64,000 bases of DNA from Arcuatula senhousia (Eukaryota > Mollusca > Bivalvia > Mytilida > Mytilidae): NCBI GenBank assembly GCA_963971305.1, contig OZ020305.1, positions 1,645,001-1,709,000 of the forward strand, given 5' to 3'. Position numbers and translations under genes: made by a program. The notes under the pieces are model-generated. The model worked only from the letters and a program-made list of their open reading frames with translations. It made no database searches and had not been told where the DNA came from. This document shows, in pieces, positions 34,901-47,150 of the stretch. How positions within the stretch are numbered: the first letter of the stretch is position 1; each line of letters begins with the position of its first letter.

Positions 34901-37900
34901 TTTTTCAAAATGTGTTTTATTTGAGCCCAAAAACAGAAATTCTAAGTGATGGTGTGACTCTGGACTTCAATTAGACTTGATATGAATAAATAAGACCAAA
35001 ACAAGTGGATATAAAAAGCTTGAGTTAAGAAAACACAGAAACATAATTTTGGCTATACTGTTAGGCCTGCATGATATTTGTTCGCGAAACACTTTTTTCT
35101 TGTACTTTAATCTGTTTTTAAGAATAACGAAAAGTTTTCAAATCTTTGTACCTCTTTTTTAACTTCCTGTGGTGATTTAAGAATGTCTACTGTTCGGCTG
35201 CGGCCAACGATGAAAATCCTACAAAATAAAACAACACACAATGTCTAAATAAGCAAAATTTTAGGCAATGTTTTCTATTCTTATCTTTTTAGTAGGAAAG
35301 ATACATAGTATTGCTACTTATTTTCCACATTGAGCAGTTGAATGGGGATTTATTCTAAACAGAGAAAAGGAATGAAAATTGTGTACCTAGAAAATTGGCC
35401 GTCTAAAATATTTTTAACTGCCACGTCGCAAAATGTAAATAAAGAAAAATGAACATAAATATTTCAACACGTTATACAGAATTTGATAGAAATTTACCTG
35501 CGTATGAGCAAGAATGCTTTATAAACCATAGTTGAAGCCTATCATTGATCCATAATTTTTCTTCCCTCTTATGCATTCATGGCGCAAATGTTGATTCTGG
35601 TGCTAAGTCCATAGCTGTTGAAAAAAATAATGAAATCAATGAAAGGTTTGTTCAGCTTTTGTGAGTAGGGCTTTACTAAATGACTTATTCAGTAAGTACG
35701 GCAAGTAATTTAGATAAGAAGAGACACACAGAAGACAAATAATGTGACTGCGGCATAAAATTCCATTGAAATCAATGTATTTTTCAAAATGTGTTTTATT
35801 TGAGCCCAAAAACAGAAATTCTAAGTGATGGTGTGACTCTGGACTTCAATTAGACTTGATATGAATAAATAAGACCAAAACAAGTGGATATAAAAAGCTT
35901 GAGTTAAGAAAACACAGAAACATAATTTTGGCTATACTGTTAGGCCTGCATGATATTTGTTCGCGAAACACTTTTTTCTTGTACTTTAATCTGTTTTTAA
36001 GAATAACGAAAAGTTTTCAAATCTTTGTACCTCTTTTTTAACTTCCTGTGGTGATTTAAGAATGTCTACTGTTCGGCTGCGGCCAACGATGAAAATCCTA
36101 CAAAATAAAACAACACACAATGTCTAAATAAGCAAAATTTTAGGCAATGTTTTCTATTCTTATCTTTTTAGTAGGAAAGATACATAGTATTGCTACTTAT
36201 TTTCCACATTGAGCAGTTGAATGGGGATTTATTCTAAACAGAGAAAAGGAATGAAAATTGTGTACCTAGAAAATTGGCCGTCTAAAATATTTTTAACTGC
36301 CACGTCGCAAAATGTAAATAAAGAAAAATGAACATAAATATTTCAACACGTTATACAGAATTTGATAGAAATTTACCTGCGTATGAGCAAGAATGCTTTA
36401 TAAACCATAGTTGAAGCCTATCATTGATCCATAATTTTTCTTCCCTCTTATGCATTCATGGCGCAAATGTTGATTCTGGTGCTAAGTCCATAGCTGTTGA
36501 AAAAAATAATGAAATCAATGAAAGGTTTGTTCAGCTTTTGTGAGTAGGGCTTTACTAAATGACTTATTCAGTAAGTACGGCAAGTAATTTAGATAAGAAG
36601 AGACACACAGAAGACAAATAATGTGACTGCGGCATAAAATTCCATTGAAATCAATGTATTTTTCAAAATGTGTTTTATTTGAGCCCAAAAACAGAAATTC
36701 TAAGTGATGGTGTGACTCTGGACTTCAATTAGACTTGATATGAATAAATAAGACCAAAACAAGTGGATATAAAAAGCTTGAGTTAAGAAAACACAGAAAC
36801 ATAATTTTGGCTATACTGTTAGGCCTGCATGATATTTGTTCGCGAAACACTTTTTTCTTGTACTTTAATCTGTTTTTAAGAATAACGAAAAGTTTTCAAA
36901 TCTTTGTACCTCTTTTTTAACTTCCTGTGGTGATTTAAGAATGTCTACTGTTCGGCTGCGGCCAACGATGAAAATCCTACAAAATAAAACAACACACAAT
37001 GTCTAAATAAGCAAAATTTTAGGCAATGTTTTCTATTCTTATCTTTTTAGTAGGAAAGATACATAGTATTGCTACTTATTTTCCACATTGAGCAGTTGAA
37101 TGGGGATTTATTCTAAACAGAGAAAAGGAATGAAAATTGTGTACCTAGAAAATTGGCCGTCTAAAATATTTTTAACTGCCACGTCGCAAAATGTAAATAA
37201 AGAAAAATGAACATAAATATTTCAACACGTTATACAGAATTTGATAGAAATTTACCTGCGTATGAGCAAGAATGCTTTATAAACCATAGTTGAAGCCTAT
37301 CATTGATCCATAATTTTTCTTCCCTCTTATGCATTCATGGCGCAAATGTTGATTCTGGTGCTAAGTCCATAGCTGTTGAAAAAAATAATGAAATCAATGA
37401 AAGGTTTGTTCAGCTTTTGTGAGTAGGGCTTTACTAAATGACTTATTCAGTAAGTACGGCAAGTAATTTAGATAAGAAGAGACACACAGAAGACAAATAA
37501 TGTGACTGCGGCATAAAATTCCATTGAAATCAATGTATTTTTCAAAATGTGTTTTATTTGAGCCCAAAAACAGAAATTCTAAGTGATGGTGTGACTCTGG
37601 ACTTCAATTAGACTTGATATGAATAAATAAGACCAAAACAAGTGGATATAAAAAGCTTGAGTTAAGAAAACACAGAAACATAATTTTGGCTATACTGTTA
37701 GGCCTGCATGATATTTGTTCGCGAAACACTTTTTTCTTGTACTTTAATCTGTTTTTAAGAATAACGAAAAGTTTTCAAATCTTTGTACCTCTTTTTTAAC
37801 TTCCTGTGGTGATTTAAGAATGTCTACTGTTCGGCTGCGGCCAACGATGAAAATCCTACAAAATAAAACAACACACAATGTCTAAATAAGCAAAATTTTA

Positions 37901-40766
37901 GGCAATGTTTTCTATTCTTATCTTTTTAGTAGGAAAGATACATAGTATTGCTACTTATTTTCCACATTGAGCAGTTGAATGGGGATTTATTCTAAACAGA
38001 GAAAAGGAATGAAAATTGTGTACCTAGAAAATTGGCCGTCTAAAATATTTTTAACTGCCACGTCGCAAAATGTAAATAAAGAAAAATGAACATAAATATT
38101 TCAACACGTTATACAGAATTTGATAGAAATTTACCTGCGTATGAGCAAGAATGCTTTATAAACCATAGTTGAAGCCTATCATTGATCCATAATTTTTCTT
38201 CCCTCTTATGCATTCATGGCGCAAATGTTGATTCTGGTGCTAAGTCCATAGCTGTTGAAAAAAATAATGAAATCAATGAAAGGTTTGTTCAGCTTTTGTG
38301 AGTAGGGCTTTACTAAATGACTTATTCAGTAAGTACGGCAAGTAATTTAGATAAGAAGAGACACACAGAAGACAAATAATGTGACTGCGGCATAAAATTC
38401 CATTGAAATCAATGTATTTTTCAAAATGTGTTTTATTTGAGCCCAAAAACAGAAATTCTAAGTGATGGTGTGACTCTGGACTTCAATTAGACTTGATATG
38501 AATAAATAAGACCAAAACAAGTGGATATAAAAAGCTTGAGTTAAGAAAACACAGAAACATAATTTTGGCTATACTGTTAGGCCTGCATGATATTTGTTCG
38601 CGAAACACTTTTTTCTTGTACTTTAATCTGTTTTTAAGAATAACGAAAAGTTTTCAAATCTTTGTACCTCTTTTTTAACTTCCTGTGGTGATTTAAGAAT
38701 GTCTACTGTTCGGCTGCGGCCAACGATGAAAATCCTACAAAATAAAACAACACACAATGTCTAAATAAGCAAAATTTTAGGCAATGTTTTCTATTCTTAT
38801 CTTTTTAGTAGGAAAGATACATAGTATTGCTACTTATTTTCCACATTGAGCAGTTGAATGGGGATTTATTCTAAACAGAGAAAAGGAATGAAAATTGTGT
38901 ACCTAGAAAATTGGCCGTCTAAAATATTTTTAACTGCCACGTCGCAAAATGTAAATAAAGAAAAATGAACATAAATATTTCAACACGTTATACAGAATTT
39001 GATAGAAATTTACCTGCGTATGAGCAAGAATGCTTTATAAACCATAGTTGAAGCCTATCATTGATCCATAATTTTTCTTCCCTCTTATGCATTCATGGCG
39101 CAAATGTTGATTCTGGTGCTAAGTCCATAGCTGTTGAAAAAAATAATGAAATCAATGAAAGGTTTGTTCAGCTTTTGTGAGTAGGGCTTTACTAAATGAC
39201 TTATTCAGTAAGTACGGCAAGTAATTTAGATAAGAAGAGACACACAGAAGACAAATAATGTGACTGCGGCATAAAATTCCATTGAAATCAATGTATTTTT
39301 CAAAATGTGTTTTATTTGAGCCCAAAAACAGAAATTCTAAGTGATGGTGTGACTCTGGACTTCAATTAGACTTGATATGAATAAATAAGACCAAAACAAG
39401 TGGATATAAAAAGCTTGAGTTAAGAAAACACAGAAACATAATTTTGGCTATACTGTTAGGCCTGCATGATATTTGTTCGCGAAACACTTTTTTCTTGTAC
39501 TTTAATCTGTTTTTAAGAATAACGAAAAGTTTTCAAATCTTTGTACCTCTTTTTTAACTTCCTGTGGTGATTTAAGAATGTCTACTGTTCGGCTGCGGCC
39601 AACGATGAAAATCCTACAAAATAAAACAACACACAATGTCTAAATAAGCAAAATTTTAGGCAATGTTTTCTATTCTTATCTTTTTAGTAGGAAAGATACA
39701 TAGTATTGCTACTTATTTTCCACATTGAGCAGTTGAATGGGGATTTATTCTAAACAGAGAAAAGGAATGAAAATTGTGTACCTAGAAAATTGGCCGTCTA
39801 AAATATTTTTAACTGCCACGTCGCAAAATGTAAATAAAGAAAAATGAACATAAATATTTCAACACGTTATACAGAATTTGATAGAAATTTACCTGCGTAT
39901 GAGCAAGAATGCTTTATAAACCATAGTTGAAGCCTATCATTGATCCATAATTTTTCTTCCCTCTTATGCATTCATGGCGCAAATGTTGATTCTGGTGCTA
40001 AGTCCATAGCTGTTGAAAAAAATAATGAAATCAATGAAAGGTTTGTTCAGCTTTTGTGAGTAGGGCTTTACTAAATGACTTATTCAGTAAGTACGGCAAG
40101 TAATTTAGATAAGAAGAGACACACAGAAGACAAATAATGTGACTGCGGCATAAAATTCCATTGAAATCAATGTATTTTTCAAAATGTGTTTTATTTGAGC
40201 CCAAAAACAGAAATTCTAAGTGATGGTGTGACTCTGGACTTCAATTAGACTTGATATGAATAAATAAGACCAAAACAAGTGGATATAAAAAGCTTGAGTT
40301 AAGAAAACACAGAAACATAATTTTGGCTATACTGTTAGGCCTGCATGATATTTGTTCGCGAAACACTTTTTTCTTGTACTTTAATCTGTTTTTAAGAATA
40401 ACGAAAAGTTTTCAAATCTTTGTACCTCTTTTTTAACTTCCTGTGGTGATTTAAGAATGTCTACTGTTCGGCTGCGGCCAACGATGAAAATCCTACAAAA
40501 TAAAACAACACACAATGTCTAAATAAGCAAAATTTTAGGCAATGTTTTCTATTCTTATCTTTTTAGTAGGAAAGATACATAGTATTGCTACTTATTTTCC
40601 ACATTGAGCAGTTGAATGGGGATTTATTCTAAACAGAGAAAAGGAATGAAAATTGTGTACCTAGAAAATTGGCCGTCTAAAATATTTTTAACTGCCACGT
40701 CGCAAAATGTAAATAAAGAAAAATGAACATAAATATTTCAACACGTTATACAGAATTTGATAGAAA

Positions 40767-41344
40767 GGAGTAGAGCCACGAATGCCTCAAATCGGCCCTG
40801 TATTTTTACTAATTTTTAAACTACTTCAAATCTTTGTAAATTTACCCAAAATGAGTTAAGACATAACTGAACTTTTCATATATGTAAGATTTAACAAAAT
40901 ATCTACACCACAGATCTAGCCTTGGCATTTCAAACATGCCATAAATTATAAAATTCTTAGTTTTTCGCCTATTTTCACTGTTTTCTCATCGTATTTTGTC
41001 AAAAATAGTATTGGCCACATTCGTCGACCATCGTAATTTTTTTATTATCATTTTATAACATAAAAATACACATTTCTATCACAAAATAATTTTGGTCGAC
41101 GCGTGTGGCCTTTTTCGTTTTCACCGATTTATACATGAAAATCAATGAAAAATATCAAAAAATTTGATTTTGTACAAATTAGACTGATTTTAAGCCTACT
41201 GTCCTCCTTGTTGATAAACAATTAAACCAAAAGATATTGCAATTTATAAAATATGAAGTCTAGGGAACATCAAGGGAGCAATTACAAGGAAGTATATCAA
41301 AGTTGAATTTTTGGGCCGATTTGGGGCCTTCGTGGCTCTACTCC
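40767..41344. mobile_element. Spy-like element, copy 3 (in monomer 20)
   Basis: Same offset (+439) and sequence as copies 1 and 2. It is separated from copy 2 by nine empty monomers. Confidence 0.85.
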
Positions 41345-42663
41345 TTTACCTGCGTATGAGCAAGAATGCTTTATAAACCATAGTTGAAGCCTATCATTGA
41401 TCCATAATTTTTCTTCCCTCTTATGCATTCATGGCGCAAATGTTGATTCTGGTGCTAAGTCCATAGCTGTTGAAAAAAATAATGAAATCAATGAAAGGTT
41501 TGTTCAGCTTTTGTGAGTAGGGCTTTACTAAATGACTTATTCAGTAAGTACGGCAAGTAATTTAGATAAGAAGAGACACACAGAAGACAAATAATGTGAC
41601 TGCGGCATAAAATTCCATTGAAATCAATGTATTTTTCAAAATGTGTTTTATTTGAGCCCAAAAACAGAAATTCTAAGTGATGGTGTGACTCTGGACTTCA
41701 ATTAGACTTGATATGAATAAATAAGACCAAAACAAGTGGATATAAAAAGCTTGAGTTAAGAAAACACAGAAACATAATTTTGGCTATACTGTTAGGCCTG
41801 CATGATATTTGTTCGCGAAACACTTTTTTCTTGTACTTTAATCTGTTTTTAAGAATAACGAAAAGTTTTCAAATCTTTGTACCTCTTTTTTAACTTCCTG
41901 TGGTGATTTAAGAATGTCTACTGTTCGGCTGCGGCCAACGATGAAAATCCTACAAAATAAAACAACACACAATGTCTAAATAAGCAAAATTTTAGGCAAT
42001 GTTTTCTATTCTTATCTTTTTAGTAGGAAAGATACATAGTATTGCTACTTATTTTCCACATTGAGCAGTTGAATGGGGATTTATTCTAAACAGAGAAAAG
42101 GAATGAAAATTGTGTACCTAGAAAATTGGCCGTCTAAAATATTTTTAACTGCCACGTCGCAAAATGTAAATAAAGAAAAATGAACATAAATATTTCAACA
42201 CGTTATACAGAATTTGATAGAAATTTACCTGCGTATGAGCAAGAATGCTTTATAAACCATAGTTGAAGCCTATCATTGATCCATAATTTTTCTTCCCTCT
42301 TATGCATTCATGGCGCAAATGTTGATTCTGGTGCTAAGTCCATAGCTGTTGAAAAAAATAATGAAATCAATGAAAGGTTTGTTCAGCTTTTGTGAGTAGG
42401 GCTTTACTAAATGACTTATTCAGTAAGTACGGCAAGTAATTTAGATAAGAAGAGACACACAGAAGACAAATAATGTGACTGCGGCATAAAATTCCATTGA
42501 AATCAATGTATTTTTCAAAATGTGTTTTATTTGAGCCCAAAAACAGAAATTCTAAGTGATGGTGTGACTCTGGACTTCAATTAGACTTGATATGAATAAA
42601 TAAGACCAAAACAAGTGGATATAAAAAGCTTGAGTTAAGAAAACACAGAAACATAATTTTGGC

Positions 42664-43005
42664 TATAGGGAACATGATGGTAATTGCTTCCCCTTTATAA
42701 TCAAACAACTATTTCCAGTCTTTCAACCTTTCCATGAAGAGTGTTTGATGTAAATAAAATTAAATCTATATGGTGTAACCTTTTTCCCATTGAATAAGTG
42801 GTGTCAAATCATATGTTGACCGCCTTTTGAGAGAGCTGTTGAATGCCGAGTTCAGCTGGCGGATGTTTACATTCAATTTTCTCCGGTGTTAATGGAAATT
42901 TCATCCTTGTTTGAAAAATCACCAAAAAAAATTATCCATCATGTGGAAAATTTTATTCTTATTTTATTAAACTACATCCATTTAAAAACTTGAAAACATA
43001 CATTG
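42664..43005. repeat. 342-bp direct repeat, right border of the 879-bp array
   Basis: Apparently identical to 22011-22352. The array leaves its monomer at GGCTATA and enters this repeat at TATAGGG, so the junction has a 4-bp overlap (TATA), as expected for a recombination junction. Confidence 0.92.
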
Positions 43006-43092
43006 TATGGAAAGCCGGAGTGGACCCCCGCACTTACAAATTATTTTCCATTGGTTTCAATGGGAAATTTCTAAGTTCGGCAATTCAATAAA

Positions 43093-43490
43093 TTCCCGCA
43101 GTTACAAATTATTTTGCCTGTTTTCCGCAATTACAAATTATTCTTCTCTTTTTCCGCACTTACAGATTATTTTTCTTGTTTTCCGCACTTACAGATTATT
43201 TTTCTTGTTTTCCGCACTTACAAATTATTATTCTCTTTTTCCGACGTTACAGATTATTTTTCCTGTTTTCCGCACTTACAAATTATTATTCTCTTTTTCC
43301 GACGTTACAGATTATTTTTCTTGTTTTCCGCACTTACAGATTATTTTTCTTGTTTTCCGCACTTACAGATTATTTTTCTTGTTTTCCGCACTTACAAATT
43401 ATTCTTCCCCTTTTTCCGCACTTACAAATTATTTTTCTTATTTTCCGACGTTACAGATTATTTTCTTGTCTTCCGCGCTTACAAATTATT
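43093..43490. repeat. 29-bp minisatellite, about 13 copies
   Basis: The unit is of the type TTTTCCGCACTTACAGATTA followed by TTTTTCTTG, with CCGCAC and CCGACG variants. It starts for example at 43152, 43181, 43210 and 43239. Because the unit is not a multiple of three and holds no stop in any phase on this strand, all three forward frames stay open here (Phe/Leu/Ile-rich peptides of 120-206 codons). I do not regard these as genes. Confidence 0.9.
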
Positions 43491-43539
43491 TTATCATCAA
43501 AAAATGTAAGAAGGGAAGCAACTCCAGCTTACAAATAAA

Positions 43540-44320
43540 CACAAAACCTACACGTACAAAGTGTAAAGGCGGGGTTTTGACGACAGATATTCATGCCCCT
43601 AAGCTTGTTGACTGGTTTTCAAGATGATAAACCTGTCAATTGCTGTCCCATTGGTACATGTATAGCGTCAAATACAAAAGGGGATCCGATCCCAGCTTAC
43701 AATCAAGCATAGAAAACCCGCATTTACATCTCGGTTTTTGAAGGTTTTCACGAGATGTAAAGGCGGGGTTTTGACGACAGATAGTCATGCCCCTAAGCTT
43801 GTTGACTGGTTTTCAAGATGATAAACCTGTCAATTGCTGTCCCATTGGTATATGTATAGCCTCAAATTCACAAAGGGATCCGATCACAGCTAACAAACAA
43901 GCGTAAAAATCCCGCATTTACATCTCGGTTTTTGAAGGTTTTCACGAGATGTAAAGGCGGGGTTTTGACGACAAATATTCATGCCCCTACGCTTATTTAC
44001 TGGTTTTCAAGATGATAAACCTGTCAATTGTTGTCCCATTGGTACATGTATAGCGTCAAATACAAATAGGGAACCCATCCGAGCTTACAAAGAAGCTTAG
44101 AAAACCGGCATTTACATCTCGGTTTTTGAAGGTTTTCACGAGATGTAAAGGCGGGGTTTTGACGACAAATATTCATGCCCCTACGCTTATTTACTGGTTT
44201 TCAAGATGATAAACCTGTCAATTGTTGTCCCATTGGTACATGTATAGCGTCAAATACAAATAGGGAACCCATCCGAGCTTACAAAGAAGCTTAGAAAACC
44301 GGCATTTACATCGTTGTAAG
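43540..44320. repeat. 194-bp tandem repeat, about 4 copies
   Basis: GTAAAGGCGGGGTTTTGACG starts at 43563, 43757, 43951 and 44145, exactly 194 bp apart. Each unit has ATTCATGCCCCTA, GATGATAAACCTGTCAATTG, CCCATTGGTACATGTATAGC and a small hairpin CATCTCG...CGAGATG. Copies 3 and 4 are almost identical. They follow directly on the 29-bp minisatellite. Confidence 0.92.
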
Positions 44321-44560
44321 TGCTGTTTTTTTTCCGAAGTTAAGTTTTAAACGTACTGCGCATGCCTGGAAAAATATATTTAATTTCCGGTTATTACTGG
44401 ATCATGCCATGTGTCGACAACTGCAAAGATCGAGACTACCAGGATATTAAGGATTTGTATCTATAGTAAAGTATAATATTTTAATTGATTTAAATGATGT
44501 AAAGGTAGGGGAAAGACGTACATCTCAGACTCGGAATCTGCATTGATTAAATTTACAATA
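44320..44560. other. Unique segment between repeats
   Basis: Contains GTACTGCGCATGCCTGG, which resembles the NRF-1-type promoter motif GCGCATGC, and TTTCCGGTTATTACTGG. There is no neighbouring coding exon, so a promoter role is only a possibility. Confidence 0.3.
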
Positions 44561-45146
44561 TATCGCACTTTTCACCTTTGCTTTGGCGATACAATAAACA
44601 TAAGCTCTATTGAGCTTTTAAAACCGACATACATTATACATGACATATATATAAACACAAAAGCACATAAATACAGAAACAGACATACACAGACTTGCAG
44701 GTTAAACTAAGCAAAAAAACCATGCAGATACAATTAAAATAATGCACAAAAGGACAGCACATAAAAGCATGTAAATCATATAAAAGCATAGCTATTAGCC
44801 TGGACATGTAGCATTAAAAATGCTACTGCTAGCAAGCAGATGTTAAAACACAGAAAAACAAAACAAAAAATGAATAGATACATGCAAGCTAAGCAGTTAA
44901 ATACAAATATTGCAAATTGAAATTTACACTATCTGAGGTATTACCAGTCGTAGTGGAAAATTAATGACAGAATGAACAAGAACACCCACTTCCCTCCCAT
45001 TTACTTATCATATTTTTGAAAAGATCTAAATTAGTTCCCTCCCGCAGATCATTTGGCAGTTCATTCCACATTTTTGCTGCCCCATACCTCAAAGAGTGTA
45101 TGCCTTTTAAATCTTTCGTTGCAACATTTGCTGTTTTAATTTCAAA
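44560..45146 (-). pseudogene. 3' end of a decayed LINE retrotransposon (end of ORF2 plus 3' UTR)
   Basis: On the minus strand, 45146 down to the stop at 44961-44963 encodes about 60 residues. They include HSLRYGAAKMWNELPNDLRE, then LDLFKNMISKW and a terminal C-x-C-x-x-C (CSCSFCH). The pattern (L)RY..A..WN.LP..LR...L..FK is the usual end of non-LTR retrotransposon ORF2 proteins, followed by W..(G).C.C..C. Downstream is an AT-rich 3' UTR ending near GTATCGCCAAAGCAAAGG (~44575). An in-frame stop at 45147-45149 separates it from an upstream 123-codon frame (45150-45518) with no recognisable motif. It is 5'-truncated and inactive. Confidence 0.65.
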
Positions 45147-45689
45147 TTAATAATTTACTATCGGTTTGTTGTCATTTAAATCACATGCACCTAAAATTAG
45201 TGTAAACAAACTAACAGGTTGGGGAGTATGCCCCAAATCAAGGATAATACCCAGATTGCCAGAAACGCTTGAAGTGATAACAGAACAATGATTGTTTTTA
45301 ATTTTTAAATACAAATGGAATTTAAACAGTAATTTTAGAAATAGGTAGTATTTGTAAATTCTATGTGTATCCCCTTGCATAAGAAAAGGAACTTTTGGCT
45401 GCAGAAGTGCATAAAAGGGGCTTAAAGTTTCAAATACCCCAAAACAAGGATAATACCCGTTTCGTTTTCGGGCATACTCCCAAACCTGACTATTCACGAA
45501 TACAATATTAATGACCATGAATCATGATCACCCCCCTTTTTTGTCTTGCAATGTACATTTGTACATGTGGCTTATTGTGGGTATACATACATGTACATGA
45601 AACCCACAAGCTAGTTTGACCTATTCACATTTAGTATATTTGTTATACCCCATGCAACAAATTGTGAAGGATATTCTGATTTTGACTGG

Positions 45690-46400
45690 TGTGATCAAAT
45701 ACATGTATCTCAGCAACTAACAATCGTAGGATTTTGATATGTACATGTAGCTTCAGGTAGGGTACCCATATGGTGTTATTCCTTTTCATGTCTGTCGATA
45801 ATCTACTTCCTTTTTAACGAGCTGACTAAGACTTTTTTCACTAAAATTTCAGAGTTGACAATTTCTGTAACAGATTTCTCAGCAACTATATATCATATGC
45901 TTTTGATATTTGGTATGCAATGGTATGTAGCTTCAAGTAGGGGTCCTACATGTATATGTTTTAAGGTCTGTTGTCCATATTCTTCCTGTTAAATGAGCTG
46001 ACCTTAATTTTTTTCACTAAATTTTCAGGGTTGAAAATTTCCATAACAGATTTCTCAGCAACTATATATCAAATGCTTTGATATTTGGTATGTAGCTTCA
46101 AGTAGGGGTCATATAAAATGTTTGTATATATTTTCAGGTCTGTTGGCCATATTCTTCTTGTTAAACATGTTAAATGAGCTCAGCTGACTTGGACTTTTTG
46201 ATATTTGGTGTATGTAACCTAAGGTAGGGGTTCCATATGATAGGATACTATATTTATACAGGTCTGTTGATTATCTTTTTACTGTTTTACAAGCCGACTT
46301 AGACTTTTTCATTAAATTTTCAGGGTTGAAAATTTCTGCAATGGATTTCTCAGCAATTATTCTACCTGTTTAACAAGCCGACTTTAAACGACAACAACTC
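45690..46400. repeat. ~170-bp tandem repeat, about 4 diverged copies
   Basis: CTCAGCAACTA recurs at ~45709, 45877 and 46055, with a diverged copy at ~46350. It is accompanied by TTGATATTTGGTATG, GTAGCTTCAAGTAGGGGTC and AGGTCTGTTG. This is the same module as at 1341-1815. Confidence 0.75.
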
Positions 46401-47150
46401 TGACTTCTGATTCCCAACTCAAAAAAGATAGTCTATGTTTAAAATGTGAACATATGGGTACATGTTTGTGAGCGTGCTAACTAAGGTTCTGTCAATAGTT
46501 TTTTTATAATAACATACAGGACCTATATATACATGTATTATATTTAAAAGGATATTGTCTATGAAATTTTTTTTTTTCAATAACTAAAAAATGCCAACAG
46601 ACAACTTGTTTTGTCTAATTTTAGACATATGAGTATGTAAAAATACTGCTATGGTTCCAAATAAATCTAAAAATGGAAAAACAATAATCACTAAATAATA
46701 ATTGTAAAGCTTTACAATAATTCATATTCATGAGCTTAATCTCGCCTTAAGGATGCATACTGTTTTTAATTTTGTTTATTAACTTTGCTAGTTCAAAATC
46801 ACGGCCAGTACACTCTATCTCAAGGTTTTAGCCCGTAGAAATATTCACGGTGACGAAATTGCCAAAGTCACAAAAACAAAGAAAGTAACATTTATGGCTT
46901 GTGTATTATAAATGAAGATGATTTAGAGAGTTCACATTGAATTTGTTTGATTTTTCACCACATTTAAGTCTTCAGGAAAAAAAAACATCCTAGATCCCAA
47001 TCGATGGGAAATAAACCAAGTTGAAGGCAAATTTGGTAACAAATTGATACGCAAAGTTTTCTTTTATTACATTTTGGTCTAAATGATAAAAAAGATTAGG
47101 GGAAAAATGTGATTTTGGTAGACAATATGCATGATATGCCTTTAGTATAT
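46400..47150. other. Intergenic, no supported gene
   Basis: AT-rich. The perfect palindrome ATTGTAAAGCTTTACAAT lies at about 46701-46718. I see no coding exon. Confidence 0.5.

Larger units (their letters stand above)
22471..42663. repeat. 20.2-kb tandem array: 21 copies of an 879-bp monomer
   Basis: Monomers (TATACTGTTAGGCCTGCATG...) start at 22471, 23350, 24229, 25108, 25987, 26866, 27745, 28624, 30081, 30960, 32417, 33296, 34175, 35054, 35933, 36812, 37691, 38570, 39449, 40328 and 41785. Spacing is exactly 879 bp, or 1,457 bp where a 578-bp element is inserted (monomers 8, 10 and 20). The total length equals 21x879 + 3x578. I see no differences between copies, so the array is recent or homogenised, or partly an assembly product. 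No frame of 60 codons or more exists. On the minus strand a 117-bp block at 22915-23031 in the first copy is bounded by good splice signals, and its role is unknown. Confidence 0.95.

Noticed and set aside
22011..43005. LTR retrotransposon, from the identical 342-bp direct repeats
   Set aside because: The repeats do not begin TG and end CA, there are no gag/pol frames, and the interior is a tandem array.
43007..43627. 206-codon hydrophobic protein
   Set aside because: It is almost entirely a 29-bp minisatellite that is open in three frames at once; there is no conserved domain and no promoter or splice context.
45150..45518. 123-codon minus-strand frame as an independent gene
   Set aside because: No motif is recognisable, and it runs in frame into the LINE remnant after a stop. 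It is most likely decayed retrotransposon or chance.
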